The notes under the pieces: generated by a model
The model's database searches: none
The model's input: only the letters and a program-made list of their open reading frames with translations
Told to the model about the DNA's origin: nothing
DNA from: Bacillus sp. B-jedd
GTDB taxonomy: Bacteria > Bacillota > Bacilli > Bacillales > Cytobacillaceae
NCBI RefSeq assembly: GCF_000821085.1
Contig: NZ_CCXR01000001.1
Span: forward strand, 3,307,001 to 3,371,000
Length of the DNA: 64,000 nucleotides
Direction: 5' to 3'
Position numbers and translations under genes: made by a program
In this document: positions 44,686-56,348 of the stretch, one piece after another
How positions within the stretch are numbered: the stretch's first letter is position 1
How the letters are laid out: the number at the start of each line of letters is the position of its first letter

Positions 44686-44724
44686 CAAAAAAACTGCCTG
44701 CCAGGCAAAAGCCGGCAAGCAGTC
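44686..44724 (-). terminator. Terminator downstream of the lethal-factor-like protease gene
   Basis: Minus strand CTGCTTGCCGGC...GCCTGGCAGGCAG (imperfect stem) followed by seven T. About 100 bp past the stop of the gene at 44827. Confidence 0.7.
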
Positions 44725-44826
44725 AATTCAATTCTTTCAGAATCCTCTAGCTATTCATTAATAACTTCACAGCCTTCTCTCTAAAAAGCTAGCTCTGAGC
44801 ATAAGCAGAGCTGTCTGCTAATCCCC

Positions 44827-45585
44827 CTAAGAAGCCAGCGGATGAACCCGATATTCCTGCATTTTTGCAGAACGCTCCTTTGCGGTTTCCCTTCCATGGT
44901 TCGGGATATTCCGATAAAGCTTGTCCATAAATTCATACGTTTTTGGTGCCACTGCCTTCAGATGCTCCCGAGACTCTTCCCCGCGATGATAATAGGCGAA
45001 GGTTTCTGCGAAATACTCCTCAGGATAGGAATAATAAGGATTGTCCGAAAAGCCGAGCCTCTCCTCGGAATGAATTCTCTTGAAATCCTCCGAATAACTG
45101 ATATTGCCAAATACATAATAATCAATCGCATGTGCCGTTTCATGCAGTTCAAGATTGAGGGAGCTGTGCATATTCCCCGAATCACTATAGCCGATCCTGG
45201 CCACAACCGTTTTCCCTCCAGCCCCAGGCACATCATCCCACGTATAGCCCGTATGCTCCCAGCCTCTCGGAACAACTCCTTTTAAGTAGGCATACTCCGG
45301 AAGGTCAGTCAGCGGGAAATTAATAAATTTCACCTCAACGCCCGCCTTATCCAATGCCACGAGAATATTCGGATGGATATTCCAAACCCGATAGACCATG
45401 TCCCTCGCTGCCTGGTCATCATAATCCCCAACAGTCTGAACCGTCACCAGCCGGTCAAGCACATTATTAACCTGCTCAGTCTTCCCTTGCGGTGCAGCGG
45501 CAGATGCCTCCCCCGCAACCCCAAACTGCCACAACAGGCCAACCGCCAGCAATAAAAATCCCGCTTTCTTCACAAATCCCTTCAA
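44827..45585 (-). CDS. Secreted metalloprotease, anthrax lethal factor/Pro-Pro endopeptidase-like (ATLF, M34 type)
   Basis: A 252-residue exported protein with a signal peptide (VKKAGFLLLAVGLLWQF...ASA). The zinc motif is His148-Glu149-Thr-Ala-His152 (LELHETAHAIDYY), followed about 45 residues later by EEYFAETFAYY, the glutamate ligand region of family M34. This single-domain layout matches the ATLF-like proteins of bacilli and the clostridial Pro-Pro endopeptidases; toxin translocation domains are absent, so there is no sign that it is a toxin. The substrate is probably a surface or matrix protein. Start: TTG at 45585 with AAAGGGGGAG; the longer frame has no site. Confidence 0.8.
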   Translation of the reverse strand: MKGFVKKAGFLLLAVGLLWQFGVAGEASAAAPQGKTEQVNNVLDRLVTVQTVGDYDDQAARDMVYRVWNIHPNILVALDKAGVEVKFINFPLTDLPEYAYLKGVVPRGWEHTGYTWDDVPGAGGKTVVARIGYSDSGNMHSSLNLELHETAHAIDYYVFGNISYSEDFKRIHSEERLGFSDNPYYSYPEEYFAETFAYYHRGEESREHLKAVAPKTYEFMDKLYRNIPNHGRETAKERSAKMQEYRVHPLAS

Positions 45586-45944
45586 ACAATAACTCCCCCT
45601 TTCAAAATAAACACAGTTTTCCGGGCTGTGTCCCAACTAGCCGGAAACACAGCTACTTAGCAAAACGAAATACACTAAAAATTATATATAATATTCCGAA
45701 TATTTAAAACAAAAATGCTACTCTTACGCATCTTAAATTCCCTACGACAGGCAAGCTCGCTCCCCCTTCTCGCAAAAGAAAAAACCTTTGTCCCGCTCCT
45801 TTCAACAGTAAACCGAGGCTCCCGCCAACTCAACCACCGTCTCCCTCGTCTGTTAAATTCAATCCCAGTTTCCCTTCCCAATTCCTGCGCAACTTTCTAG
45901 CAGTTACTTTTCTATTACAAAAAACCTTTTAAATTAATGTTCCA

Positions 45945-46664
45945 TCACCACGGTAGCTGCCTTCCCTGGTAATCGAGGAAAAGCGGTTTTGGTTGGATAT
46001 TTTTTTCGTTCTGTGTGATTAGGTTGACGAGTTGGCTGGCAGATTGGGCGGGGGTAAGTGTGGCGGCTGTATCGAGTTTGCCTGGCATGCAGGTTTGGAC
46101 CCAGCCCGGGTGGAGGACGAGGACGCCGCCGCCGAGTTCCTTCAATTGGTTGTGGACAAGGCTGGATTGCATGTTCAGCGCTGCCTTTGACATGCAATAG
46201 CTGAAGTTGTTGGTCCGCTGGCAATCGGCGATGCTGCCGGCTTCTGACGAGATATTGACAACCAGCTTGGATTCCCCTTTTAAAAGGAGGGGAAGGAACG
46301 CATTCGTAACCCGGAGGGGCCCTAATGTATTCGTATTATATGTAGCCATCATGTCTCCGAAGTCGAGCGGGCCCCTTGCTGTCGCTTCAACATTCCCCAG
46401 GATGGCGGCATTGTTAATCAGCCAATCCAGCTTATTAGCCCGCTCTTCGACAGCGGCTTTTGCCCGCTCAATCATACCCTGGTCGGTTACATCAATCCTT
46501 ACCATTTCAAGACTGTCTGGATAGTCAGCCTTGAGCTCTTCCAGTTCTAATGAATTCGCCGCCCTTACTCCAGCGAATACAAGAAAATCCTTGCTAAGCA
46601 ATTCCCGAGCTAATCCCAATCCCAGCCCGCGGTTCGCCCCTGTAATAAACACTGTTTTAACCAA
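45945..46664 (-). CDS. Short-chain dehydrogenase/reductase
   Basis: A 239-residue NAD(P)-dependent oxidoreductase of the classical SDR type (C-factor/sniffer-like subgroup): TGANRGLGLGLA cofactor motif at residues 7-18, NNAAIL, and the catalytic Ser...Tyr-x-x-x-Lys as NISSEAG and YCMSK. Substrate unknown. The start is a TTG at 46664 (MVKTVFITG) after GGAGCGTGAGG. A terminator separates it from the GH101 gene upstream, so it is not clearly part of the glycan operon. The 359-bp gap 45586-45944 after it holds only a small ACACAGC/GCTGTGT hairpin and AT-rich promoter-like sequence. Confidence 0.85.
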   Translation of the reverse strand: MVKTVFITGANRGLGLGLARELLSKDFLVFAGVRAANSLELEELKADYPDSLEMVRIDVTDQGMIERAKAAVEERANKLDWLINNAAILGNVEATARGPLDFGDMMATYNTNTLGPLRVTNAFLPLLLKGESKLVVNISSEAGSIADCQRTNNFSYCMSKAALNMQSSLVHNQLKELGGGVLVLHPGWVQTCMPGKLDTAATLTPAQSASQLVNLITQNEKNIQPKPLFLDYQGRQLPW

Positions 46665-46702
46665 ATTCCTCACGCTCCTTTGGGCAAAATACGATTCAAA
46701 AT

Positions 46703-46752
46703 ACAAAACTTGCGGGCCAATCTCCATTAAGAAAGGCCCGCAAGTTTTTTGC
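46703..46752. terminator. Terminator after the GH101 gene
   Basis: A perfect 14-bp stem AAAACTTGCGGGCC/GGCCCGCAAGTTTT (46705-46718, 46735-46748) just past the GH101 stop. Confidence 0.8.
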
Positions 46753-46762
46753 CAACTATTTT

Positions 46763-49700
46763 TTACTCTTCATCCTTTTCTTGCCCTAAATCTTTATACG
46801 CCAAACCTGGAGGAATCTCTTCGATCCGGAGATTGTCGAGCATGAATGTGCCAGCGCCAGTATCCATGTTCAGGCTTGCTCCATCACTGAAGATGCCGAT
46901 ATACGACTGGCCGTTGGCAGAGCCTTCGATAATAAACTCGGCTGTCTTCGTCTCAGTTGAAGCAGGAAGCAGTTCATTTATGCTCAAGCCTTTTACGTCC
47001 GCGATTTTCCGGGCGTCATTTTCCTGGTCGCCCGAGATAAAGCGGTATGATCCTGCTGTTGTCTGATAATCGAACGACACCTTATACACCTTTCCTTCTT
47101 TAAAACGGAAGTGCTGAGGGATCGTCCTGTAAATCAATCCGCTGTTTCCGGTATTCACCTTGACCGACCAGTTGCCGCCCAGGACATCATCGACGAGCTT
47201 TTTGCCGGCCCAGCCCTTTTGTGTGTAAGGGGCATGCTTTTCAGCCAAGTGGATCCGGTTATCTTCAACGCCTTCCGTGTTGCCGATGACAAACGGATAA
47301 ATTCCCTGTACGACCGATTCGAAGTCCTGAACGAACTTTGTTGGCGAGTCTTTTACCACATTGTTCAAGGCCTTCTCCACAATCCGGATGTCATCAAATT
47401 TCGTCCAGCCTTCCCCTGCCTCGCGGCCAAGGATCAATTCGGCTGTCTCCTTTTGTGCGGTGAAGCTCACTTGCATTCTCTGCATCTTGCTGTTGTACCC
47501 ATCATTCGTAGCATGAGAATCTGCTTTCACATAGTTCTTTTGCAGGCTGCGCAGTGTGTAGTTGCTGGCATTCTTTTTCGCGTGTTTCACCGCGATGGAT
47601 GCTTTCACATCACTTTGGTTATCAACATACACTTCCGCGACATACTCTTTGCCTGGCACGAGATTAGTGATTGTGCGTGACATTTCGGTCTTTTCGGACG
47701 GGCTGTCGATTTGTAGGTAATAGTCGCCGCTGCTAAGGTTGCGGGAAGTACCGGTTTGGTTCGTCCTCACCACATTCACCGCTTCCACGTCACCCTTTAC
47801 AGTAGTGAACTGGTCATTCACTGTGCCGGAGTTGAAGCCGGTGTCATACACATGGGCATCCTTGCTCCAGTCGGACACCTTCAAGCCATCGCTTTTTACA
47901 GGAACAACCACGTAAGGAGTTGCCGCTTCCGCCGTCAAGGTAACTTTGTTCCCGACAACAGATACTTCCTTCATTTCCGTCCTGCCCTGGTCAGTCAGCT
48001 TGTAGATATATACCTTCGAAGCTCCGGCATACTCATCCGGAAGCGCCCAGGTTGACTCGCCGCCTTTCAGGTTCCAGTGGTACAGCTTTTTCGAATCAGG
48101 AGTCGGGGTTTTAAAATCCTGTTCAACCCAAGGCAGAAGGTAATTGTGCCCGTCAAGAACGACTTCCCCATTCAGCTTGATTATCCGGTCTCTTGAATTG
48201 TCCTTTCTTTCGACAACCACCGTGTCTCCGTTGCTTGGGTCTTTCAGTTTAATTTCTTTTTCAAGATTTGTTTTGTTTTTATCGCCTGCAACTGTTTCCC
48301 AATTGGTTACATAATATTTCTGCAGGAACTTCGTCGGGACGTTCGAATCAAATGTCATCCTGATAAAATTGTCAAAGTTCTTGTCCGATTGCCAGCCTTC
48401 GAAACCGGCCAGCTCGAAGCCGCCGAGAAGTGGATGATCAGCTGTTCCGCCTGCTTCCGGCCAGTTCAATACCCATGAATCCTTCTGGTGGTTGCCGATG
48501 AAGCGAAGGATTTCGGAGTTAATCCCTTTGCTTGACGGCCCGCCGTAATTCTTGTCAGTCGCCCAATGCTGCCATGTCGAGTGGTTCGCGATCGAGGTGC
48601 CGAATTCTGTCGTCACTCTCCAGCCGCGGTCGTTCATTTGCTCAGAAACACGGTCCGATTCCCATTGATCCTGATACCAGACATCAAGGTAAATGAAATC
48701 AAGGCCTGGCGCCGCTTTTTTCAACTGGTCCATCCTCGCAGCGCGCGCACCGGATGCCAGGTCCCTGATTTTGTTGATGACATAACCTTGGTCAAGCCAT
48801 CCCCAGCCTCTTGAGTTCGGCCCTTCGATCAGTTCATCACTGAACGATTTCGCTTCCGGATATGTTTCCTGCGCGTTGATATGGACTCCGAATTCCGCAT
48901 TGTACTTATGGCCTTCCTCAATAAGCGCATTCAAGTCCTTTTCACCGCCCATCCGTTCACCTACGTCGCCGTAATCCGGATGCGCGCTGTCATGCCCTTC
49001 ATTTCCATAGCCTTTCAATAGGACAGCCTGCCCTAGTTCATCAGTGGAAAGGGCGACCTTTTTGACATTATCAAGTGTTTTAAGGAAAGGCTGCTGCACC
49101 TGGGAGCCAAAGTTCATGACAATCCGCGTGCCTACTAGATTGTTCACATTGTCCCCGCCTTTGATTGCCGGCATAATGCCGCGGTAGGCGATGGCGCCGT
49201 CCTGCCAATCAACGTTGTTATCCTCGTTCAAATCTTCCGCTATCGCGACTTTTACCGTCGGCATCAATTTCTGCGCTTCCGGCATGAACGAGCGATGATA
49301 ATAAAGGGTGTTCGAACCGATGCCAAGTGCCTTTGCGCCATCCGCATTTTCGTAGCGGCTCGCGATCACGTTCAGGTAGCCGTTGACTTCCGAGCTTGAC
49401 CATACACCCGCGCTCAGTTCATTGTTCGATACAAAGCCGACATAATAGGAAGCTTTCGAACCAATGCCCGCCATGGAGCCATTTATAGCTACATCGACAT
49501 CGCCCGGCTTTGTCACATCGCTGCTCAAGTTGGCGAATCGCGCTTTTGCATTTTCCTCGCCCGAGTTCACCGAGGCAAAATTCAAATCGGCCAACTCGAC
49601 GGTTTCAATTTTCGCGGAGCCCGCATTGGAAATATCGGTAAAACGGTAAATGACATTGTTGTCTTCAACCTTCAGCGAAACAGTAAACGACGCATCAAGA

Positions 49701-51190
49701 TTTTCAATTTCATCTTTGACCTTTAATGTGTAGATGGCTTCACTGTCGCTCATTTTTTTGAACTGGACTTCAGGATAGTAAAGCAGGCCGTTTACTTTCA
49801 ATCCATAAACAGGAGCCTCCTGGCCGTTCATTTCCTTCTCGCCGACCTGGTATTTAACCACTCGCGGGAAAACCTGGTCGATTGTGACGTTCATGTAGTC
49901 CGATTTCAATGTATCCAGCACCGGCGGGGTCGTCGGAGCCTTTGGCGGGATGATTTCCTTTATTTTGATATTGGCGATTGTGATATCCGCAGCTCCGCGG
50001 CTCTTCTCGAATCCGAGCAAGCCTGCCCGGTCGACGCCACCGGAAAGGGTCCAAGTAGTGACCTTCTGCCCGTCTATCGACAGGGTCGCTGTGTCGTCAA
50101 TCACCTTCACGCTCAGCCGGTATGTCTGGCCGGCTTTCAATGGCGTGCCCTTCGTCATCCCGGTCCAAGTGTTTCTCGGCCCGAATATTTCTCCAAAATA
50201 CTGATCGTTCGCATCACCTGTCCCTACATATGTATAGGCAGATGAATCCTGGACGCGGTAGAGCAGCCCGAACCGGTTCATGCTGTCTGTGCCAGGTGTG
50301 ATATCCGCTTCGAAAATTCCATTTTTCACTTTCGGCCCGTTGTAGACGATGCGATTCTTTTGGGTGGAAGTGACCTTGTAGGTCGCAGAGCCATCCTCGT
50401 TATAAACAATCGACCCATCCCCTGTTAATACCGATAAATCGCCTTCCGTCAGGTTGGAGTCAACGAGATCGACAGGTTCCTCATTTTCAGGAGGATCAAC
50501 CGGATCGACCGGATTTTCCGGCTCAACAGGTTCCCCTGCGCCATCCTTCAGCTCAATCAGCACCTGGCTGTTATCGCTGCCGAATCTGCCAAGCTTCACC
50601 GCTTCCTTTTCATTTAAAAGGTTCCCCGCGGCGGCAGGCAAAGTGACCTGTCCGAATAAATCCGCTCCGTTATATTCAGCTGTCAATTTCAAGCCATCAT
50701 AGTCAATTTTAATCGTATTGCCGCTTCCTTTTTCAGGGAGCGCGGCGGCAGGCCTATTTTGCAGCCATGTGCCCTGCCCTTGGTATTTGTACTCGTAGAA
50801 CCAGCCGCCCGCATCATAGCCGACAAACACAAAGTTATTGGCATCTTTATAATGCGGATAGAAACCGAATCTTGTCGCTTTCCCGTCTGTTTCCGGAATG
50901 AAGCTGTATTCAATCGTTCCCTTTTCCTTCGCAATTACATTCTTTTCCTGAAAAATCGCGGCTCTGGCCCCATTATCGTTCCCTTCACCGGAACCAAGCC
51001 TAACATAGCTCTTGCCGTTTACTTCAGCAACCTCATTAATTTCATTTCCCCCGGAGGATAAAGTCTGCCAAGGATTGCTTGCCTCGGCCGTCACCGATAA
51101 TGGAGGAACCATGCTAACCAGTAATGCTGGCAAAATCAACATAAGTGACAAAAACGGATACAAGGTTTTTTTATAAAGCCGAATAACCAA
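46763..51190 (-). CDS. Secreted endo-alpha-N-acetylgalactosaminidase, GH101
   Basis: A 1475-residue exported enzyme. A signal peptide (to about residue 37, TAEAS) is followed by a jelly-roll domain (about 40-220), a Pro/Glu linker (PVEPENPVDPVDPPENEEP), a concanavalin-like domain (about 250-410) and the GH101 module. The catalytic pair by comparison with pneumococcal GH101 (Asp764/Glu796) is Asp836 in FIYLDVWYQDQW and Glu862 in GWRVTTEFG; THE HWATDKNYGG and NSEILRFIGNH regions follow. C-terminal beta-sandwich (CBM-like) domains complete it. It should release Gal-beta1,3-GalNAc from Ser/Thr of mucin-type glycoproteins. There is no LPXTG anchor. The TTG start follows AGGAGGAGATAAA. It is probably transcribed separately from the operon upstream (terminator at 51473, cre-like site at 51384). 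Confidence 0.93.
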   Translation of the reverse strand: MVIRLYKKTLYPFLSLMLILPALLVSMVPPLSVTAEASNPWQTLSSGGNEINEVAEVNGKSYVRLGSGEGNDNGARAAIFQEKNVIAKEKGTIEYSFIPETDGKATRFGFYPHYKDANNFVFVGYDAGGWFYEYKYQGQGTWLQNRPAAALPEKGSGNTIKIDYDGLKLTAEYNGADLFGQVTLPAAAGNLLNEKEAVKLGRFGSDNSQVLIELKDGAGEPVEPENPVDPVDPPENEEPVDLVDSNLTEGDLSVLTGDGSIVYNEDGSATYKVTSTQKNRIVYNGPKVKNGIFEADITPGTDSMNRFGLLYRVQDSSAYTYVGTGDANDQYFGEIFGPRNTWTGMTKGTPLKAGQTYRLSVKVIDDTATLSIDGQKVTTWTLSGGVDRAGLLGFEKSRGAADITIANIKIKEIIPPKAPTTPPVLDTLKSDYMNVTIDQVFPRVVKYQVGEKEMNGQEAPVYGLKVNGLLYYPEVQFKKMSDSEAIYTLKVKDEIENLDASFTVSLKVEDNNVIYRFTDISNAGSAKIETVELADLNFASVNSGEENAKARFANLSSDVTKPGDVDVAINGSMAGIGSKASYYVGFVSNNELSAGVWSSSEVNGYLNVIASRYENADGAKALGIGSNTLYYHRSFMPEAQKLMPTVKVAIAEDLNEDNNVDWQDGAIAYRGIMPAIKGGDNVNNLVGTRIVMNFGSQVQQPFLKTLDNVKKVALSTDELGQAVLLKGYGNEGHDSAHPDYGDVGERMGGEKDLNALIEEGHKYNAEFGVHINAQETYPEAKSFSDELIEGPNSRGWGWLDQGYVINKIRDLASGARAARMDQLKKAAPGLDFIYLDVWYQDQWESDRVSEQMNDRGWRVTTEFGTSIANHSTWQHWATDKNYGGPSSKGINSEILRFIGNHQKDSWVLNWPEAGGTADHPLLGGFELAGFEGWQSDKNFDNFIRMTFDSNVPTKFLQKYYVTNWETVAGDKNKTNLEKEIKLKDPSNGDTVVVERKDNSRDRIIKLNGEVVLDGHNYLLPWVEQDFKTPTPDSKKLYHWNLKGGESTWALPDEYAGASKVYIYKLTDQGRTEMKEVSVVGNKVTLTAEAATPYVVVPVKSDGLKVSDWSKDAHVYDTGFNSGTVNDQFTTVKGDVEAVNVVRTNQTGTSRNLSSGDYYLQIDSPSEKTEMSRTITNLVPGKEYVAEVYVDNQSDVKASIAVKHAKKNASNYTLRSLQKNYVKADSHATNDGYNSKMQRMQVSFTAQKETAELILGREAGEGWTKFDDIRIVEKALNNVVKDSPTKFVQDFESVVQGIYPFVIGNTEGVEDNRIHLAEKHAPYTQKGWAGKKLVDDVLGGNWSVKVNTGNSGLIYRTIPQHFRFKEGKVYKVSFDYQTTAGSYRFISGDQENDARKIADVKGLSINELLPASTETKTAEFIIEGSANGQSYIGIFSDGASLNMDTGAGTFMLDNLRIEEIPPGLAYKDLGQEKDEE

Positions 51191-51383
51191 TTTATCTCCT
51201 CCTAGTGGTGCTATCGTTACAGTGAAGTTCAGAAAATGCCTTCTGCCTGATCAGGGCGGCACTTCCTCTTTCCACGCATGAAGCGGGTTGAACCTTCCTC
51301 CATGCCCATCCAGTTCGATCCCGGGGTTTGCCGGATGGCACACGGACTTGCCGGTTGCTTCCCTTAAGAACAAGGCTACTTTT

Positions 51384-51399
51384 ATTAAAACGCTTACAC
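51384..51399 (-). promoter_or_regulatory. cre-like site upstream of the GH101 gene
   Basis: ATTAAAACGCTTACAC matches the cre consensus with two mismatches, 195-210 bp before the GH101 start. No clear promoter boxes could be fixed in the 290-bp gap. Confidence 0.4.
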
Positions 51400-51484
51400 A
51401 ACCGGAATATTGCTATCTTTTGTAGAAATATTGCTTTTTTCTGATAATAGCCAATATACTGATAACTATAGGCAAAAAGGCCCA

Positions 51485-53726
<2,242 letters not shown>

Positions 53727-53803
53727 TCACCTTAAACTGAGCCTTGCAAAAAGCCGCCTTTCCTTCGACAGGTTTCCGGAATGGGAACCCTGCCAAAACA
53801 CTT

Positions 53804-54976
53804 TTAATCGAAATCGTAGATGGTCACGCCTTTGACCACCCGGTTCACCCTGCCCGATGGGGAAGGATTGTCCGGGGTGATACCAAGATGAATAGAATTA
53901 AAGAAAGCATACAGCTGGCCGTAAATGACGTAATCCAGCGCCAGCAGGGAATCATCAAGCCCGGCTCCTTCGTTCGGAATCACAATGGCTGTGTCGCAGC
54001 AGCCGCTTAGCTCCCCGCTGTCTGCGTCGGCAAAAGCGACTACTGTCTTCTCCCCTCCGTCCTGCTTCAATTCTTTTAATAAATCAATCTCGTATTTCCT
54101 CGTATATGGATCATTTGATAAGTAAACGAAAATCAGCGTTTCGTCATCGACAATTGACTTCGGGCCGTGCCTGAAACCAAGAACGGTTTCAAAGAAGGTC
54201 GGGATTTTGCCGGCCGCAAGCTCAAGGTTCTTCAGGCTCGTTTCCTGAGCGAGGCCTTTCAGCAGCCCTGAGCCAAGATAAACAACCTTTTTCTTGTCCA
54301 ATCCGACAATCTTTCTGACATCCTCTAATTGGGTCTCTAAGATCCGTTCGGAAATTTCAGCTGTCCGTGCCGCTTCAGACTTGAAGGTTTCAAATTCGCC
54401 AAGCTGGAAAATCGCAAGCGCGGAAAGGTACATGCACGTGAACGAGCTTGTCATCGCAAACCCTTTATCATTCGATTCTTCCGGCATCAGTAGCAGAAGT
54501 GTATCACCTCTATCGTTCGCTGCCTCTTTGGCCAGCTGGCCGTCCGAGTTGCACGTGATGATGATTTGCTTCATGTTTTTCACGAGTTTTTTTGCCAAAT
54601 GATATGCCCCGACAGATTCCGGGCTGTTGCCGCTTCTTGCAAAAGAAACAAGGACGGTCGGAACGTCGGGCTTAAAATAATTGAGTGGGCTCGCGACAAT
54701 ATCGGTCGTCGCAATCGACTCGACCTGGACCGGCAAAAGCCTCCTCAGTGTCGGTGCCGCCAAATCGCCCGCGTACGCCGATGTACCGGCGCCAGTGAAA
54801 ATAATGCGGGCCTTTTCTTCAAATACATTTTCATTGATAAATGCTTCAATCGCATCCTTGTTCTTCTCAATCGATTCCAATGCCGCGAGCCAAAGCCGCG
54901 GTTGCTGCTGGATTTCGCGGATGGTGTGCGCACCGCCCGCCAGAGCTGTTTCGCCCAGCTTACCCAGGATACTCAT
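53804..54976 (-). CDS. agaS: SIS domain sugar isomerase/deaminase, AgaS
   Basis: A 390-residue protein with two SIS domains (about residues 50-195, IIFTGAGTSAYAGDLAAPTL with SFARSGNSPESV; and 215-370, VVYLGSGLLKGLAQETSLKNLEL). AgaS converts galactosamine-6-phosphate to tagatose-6-phosphate and ammonia in GalNAc/GalN catabolism. The GFRHGPKSIVDDETLIFV stretch is conserved in this family. It lies in the same direction between the ROK kinase and the aldolase gene. Start ATG 54976 with AGGAGGTTTTACAAT. Confidence 0.92.
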   Translation of the reverse strand: MSILGKLGETALAGGAHTIREIQQQPRLWLAALESIEKNKDAIEAFINENVFEEKARIIFTGAGTSAYAGDLAAPTLRRLLPVQVESIATTDIVASPLNYFKPDVPTVLVSFARSGNSPESVGAYHLAKKLVKNMKQIIITCNSDGQLAKEAANDRGDTLLLLMPEESNDKGFAMTSSFTCMYLSALAIFQLGEFETFKSEAARTAEISERILETQLEDVRKIVGLDKKKVVYLGSGLLKGLAQETSLKNLELAAGKIPTFFETVLGFRHGPKSIVDDETLIFVYLSNDPYTRKYEIDLLKELKQDGGEKTVVAFADADSGELSGCCDTAIVIPNEGAGLDDSLLALDYVIYGQLYAFFNSIHLGITPDNPSPSGRVNRVVKGVTIYDFD

Positions 54977-55001
54977 ATTGTAAAACCTCCTCTTTGTAAA
55001 G

Positions 55002-55048
55002 GGCTGTGTTCTGGGTCTGTTGATTTCCGTTCTTCATTGAACACAGCC
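55002..55048. other. Intercistronic inverted repeat between the ROK gene and agaS
   Basis: A perfect 10-bp stem GGCTGTGTTC/GAACACAGCC (55002-55011, 55039-55048) with a 27-nt loop, in the 141-bp gap. No T run, so a processing or stability element is more likely than a terminator. Confidence 0.45.
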
Positions 55049-55117
55049 TAGTGCAAATATCCGCCTGGTTGGTCTACACGATTTCGCGGATAACATTTTT
55101 TAAACTAAGCGCATGGC

Positions 55118-56035
55118 TTATCGTACCGCCTGATGCTCAAACATCCGCAGGCCGGCCCCTACGATGCCATTGTTGCTGCCCAGCCTGCTGATGCTCATCT
55201 GCCCGAGGATGTGGCGCTGCTCGGGAATGAGATGCCTTGCCAGATTCTTTTTGACAAGGTTGAGCAGGAACGGGTTGTGGGTGATCACGCTGCCGCCGAA
55301 CACAATGCAATGCGGATCAAGCAAACAATTGATTGCATACACTGCTTGGGCAAGCGTTTCGGTCATGTCATTGATGATTGGCTGGTATTGGTGCTCACCT
55401 TCCAAATAACCTTGAAAAATGCCCGCCGCCGTCTCCCCTTCGAAATTGAGGGCCGAGGCAGCGAGGCTTTGGATGGCCGGGCCAGAAGACAGTTTTTCGA
55501 GCCGCTCGTTTTTATTTCCGATCAGTTTTGAAAGGACCGGCATCAGGCCGATTTCCCCTGCAAAACCGGCTCCCCGGAAAAATTCACCTTTATGGATGAT
55601 CGAGCAGGAAATGCCCGTGCTAATAGTAATATAAACAAACGTTTCACCAGGGTCCACCTTCGACGCCTTCCATTCCGCATATGCGGCCATGTAAACATCG
55701 TTGTCAATAGTCATATGTCCCGTCCCGTACACTTCCGAAAGCCGCGCCGTAACCGGGAACTGCTCCCACGGCAGGTTGTTTTGAAAGACGGCGATGCCAT
55801 TTTCCCTGTCCACCTTGCCAGGGACGCCGACTCCGATTCCCTCGATCTTGTCCATTCCAATCGATGACTTCTCCAAGACCCCATCGACTGCTTTCACGAC
55901 CTGCGTGAACATTTTTTCCGCATCGGTCGGGTCGCTCTTCAATTCACACCGTTCCAGCACTTCCCCGCTGGAGGCTATGACTCCGGCGGCCACCTTCGTC
56001 CCGCCGATGTCAAGGCCGATTGCCACTCTTTCCAT
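55118..56035 (-). CDS. ROK family sugar kinase (probable GalNAc kinase)
   Basis: A 305-residue kinase: ATP-binding LDIGGTKVAAGVI at the N-terminus, IGVGVPGKVD, DNDVYMAAYAEW with the catalytic-type Asp near residue 105, and GAGFAGEIGLMPV. The usual CxCGxxGC zinc motif of ROK kinases is missing; the corresponding place reads SKLIGNKNERLEKLSSG. In this locus the expected substrate is the N-acetylgalactosamine (or N-acetylglucosamine) released by the GH112 phosphorylase. Start ATG 56035 after GAGGTGGAAAAG. Part of the operon from the binding protein to the tagatose kinase. Confidence 0.82.
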   Translation of the reverse strand: MERVAIGLDIGGTKVAAGVIASSGEVLERCELKSDPTDAEKMFTQVVKAVDGVLEKSSIGMDKIEGIGVGVPGKVDRENGIAVFQNNLPWEQFPVTARLSEVYGTGHMTIDNDVYMAAYAEWKASKVDPGETFVYITISTGISCSIIHKGEFFRGAGFAGEIGLMPVLSKLIGNKNERLEKLSSGPAIQSLAASALNFEGETAAGIFQGYLEGEHQYQPIINDMTETLAQAVYAINCLLDPHCIVFGGSVITHNPFLLNLVKKNLARHLIPEQRHILGQMSISRLGSNNGIVGAGLRMFEHQAVR

Positions 56036-56180
56036 CTTTTCCACCTCATCTCGCCTTGCTTGTGAAATCCCCGTCTGCTGCAGGGAAATCCATTTCTCAT
56101 AACTGCCCGTTAATACGGGATAACGGGAAAAGGGCGCTCATTTGCCCAAAAGCAAACCCGCTCCCCAATCCCGTCTCTGT

Positions 56181-56348
56181 CTACACATACTTCCTGTTAT
56201 AGTCATACAGAAGGCCAAGCAACCCAGCCAAACCGATCAGCATAATGCCAAAGTCCATTCGCCCGGCCTTTTTTTGGCCAATGACAATCAGTGCGACGAA
56301 CACAATGAAAAAAACTAATTTGATGACAGCAAGCACCTTACTGTTCAT
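56181..56348 (-). CDS. Small two-helix membrane protein in the GH112 operon, 55 residues
   Basis: A 55-codon gene whose ATG (56348) overlaps the last codons of the GH112 gene and follows GGAGGGAACGGTGA. The product has two hydrophobic segments (about residues 4-23 and 33-48), separated by GQKKAGRMD, and ends YDYNRKYV. Small proteins of this kind (I believe DUF6903) accompany lacto-N-biose phosphorylase genes in other Firmicutes, but I cannot verify that here. It may assist the transporter. The overlap argues that it is translated. Confidence 0.7.
   Translation of the reverse strand: MNSKVLAVIKLVFFIVFVALIVIGQKKAGRMDFGIMLIGLAGLLGLLYDYNRKYV

Noticed and set aside
47111..47680. Open frame of 189 codons antisense to GH101
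   Set aside because: Shadow frame; GH101 is continuous on the other strand.
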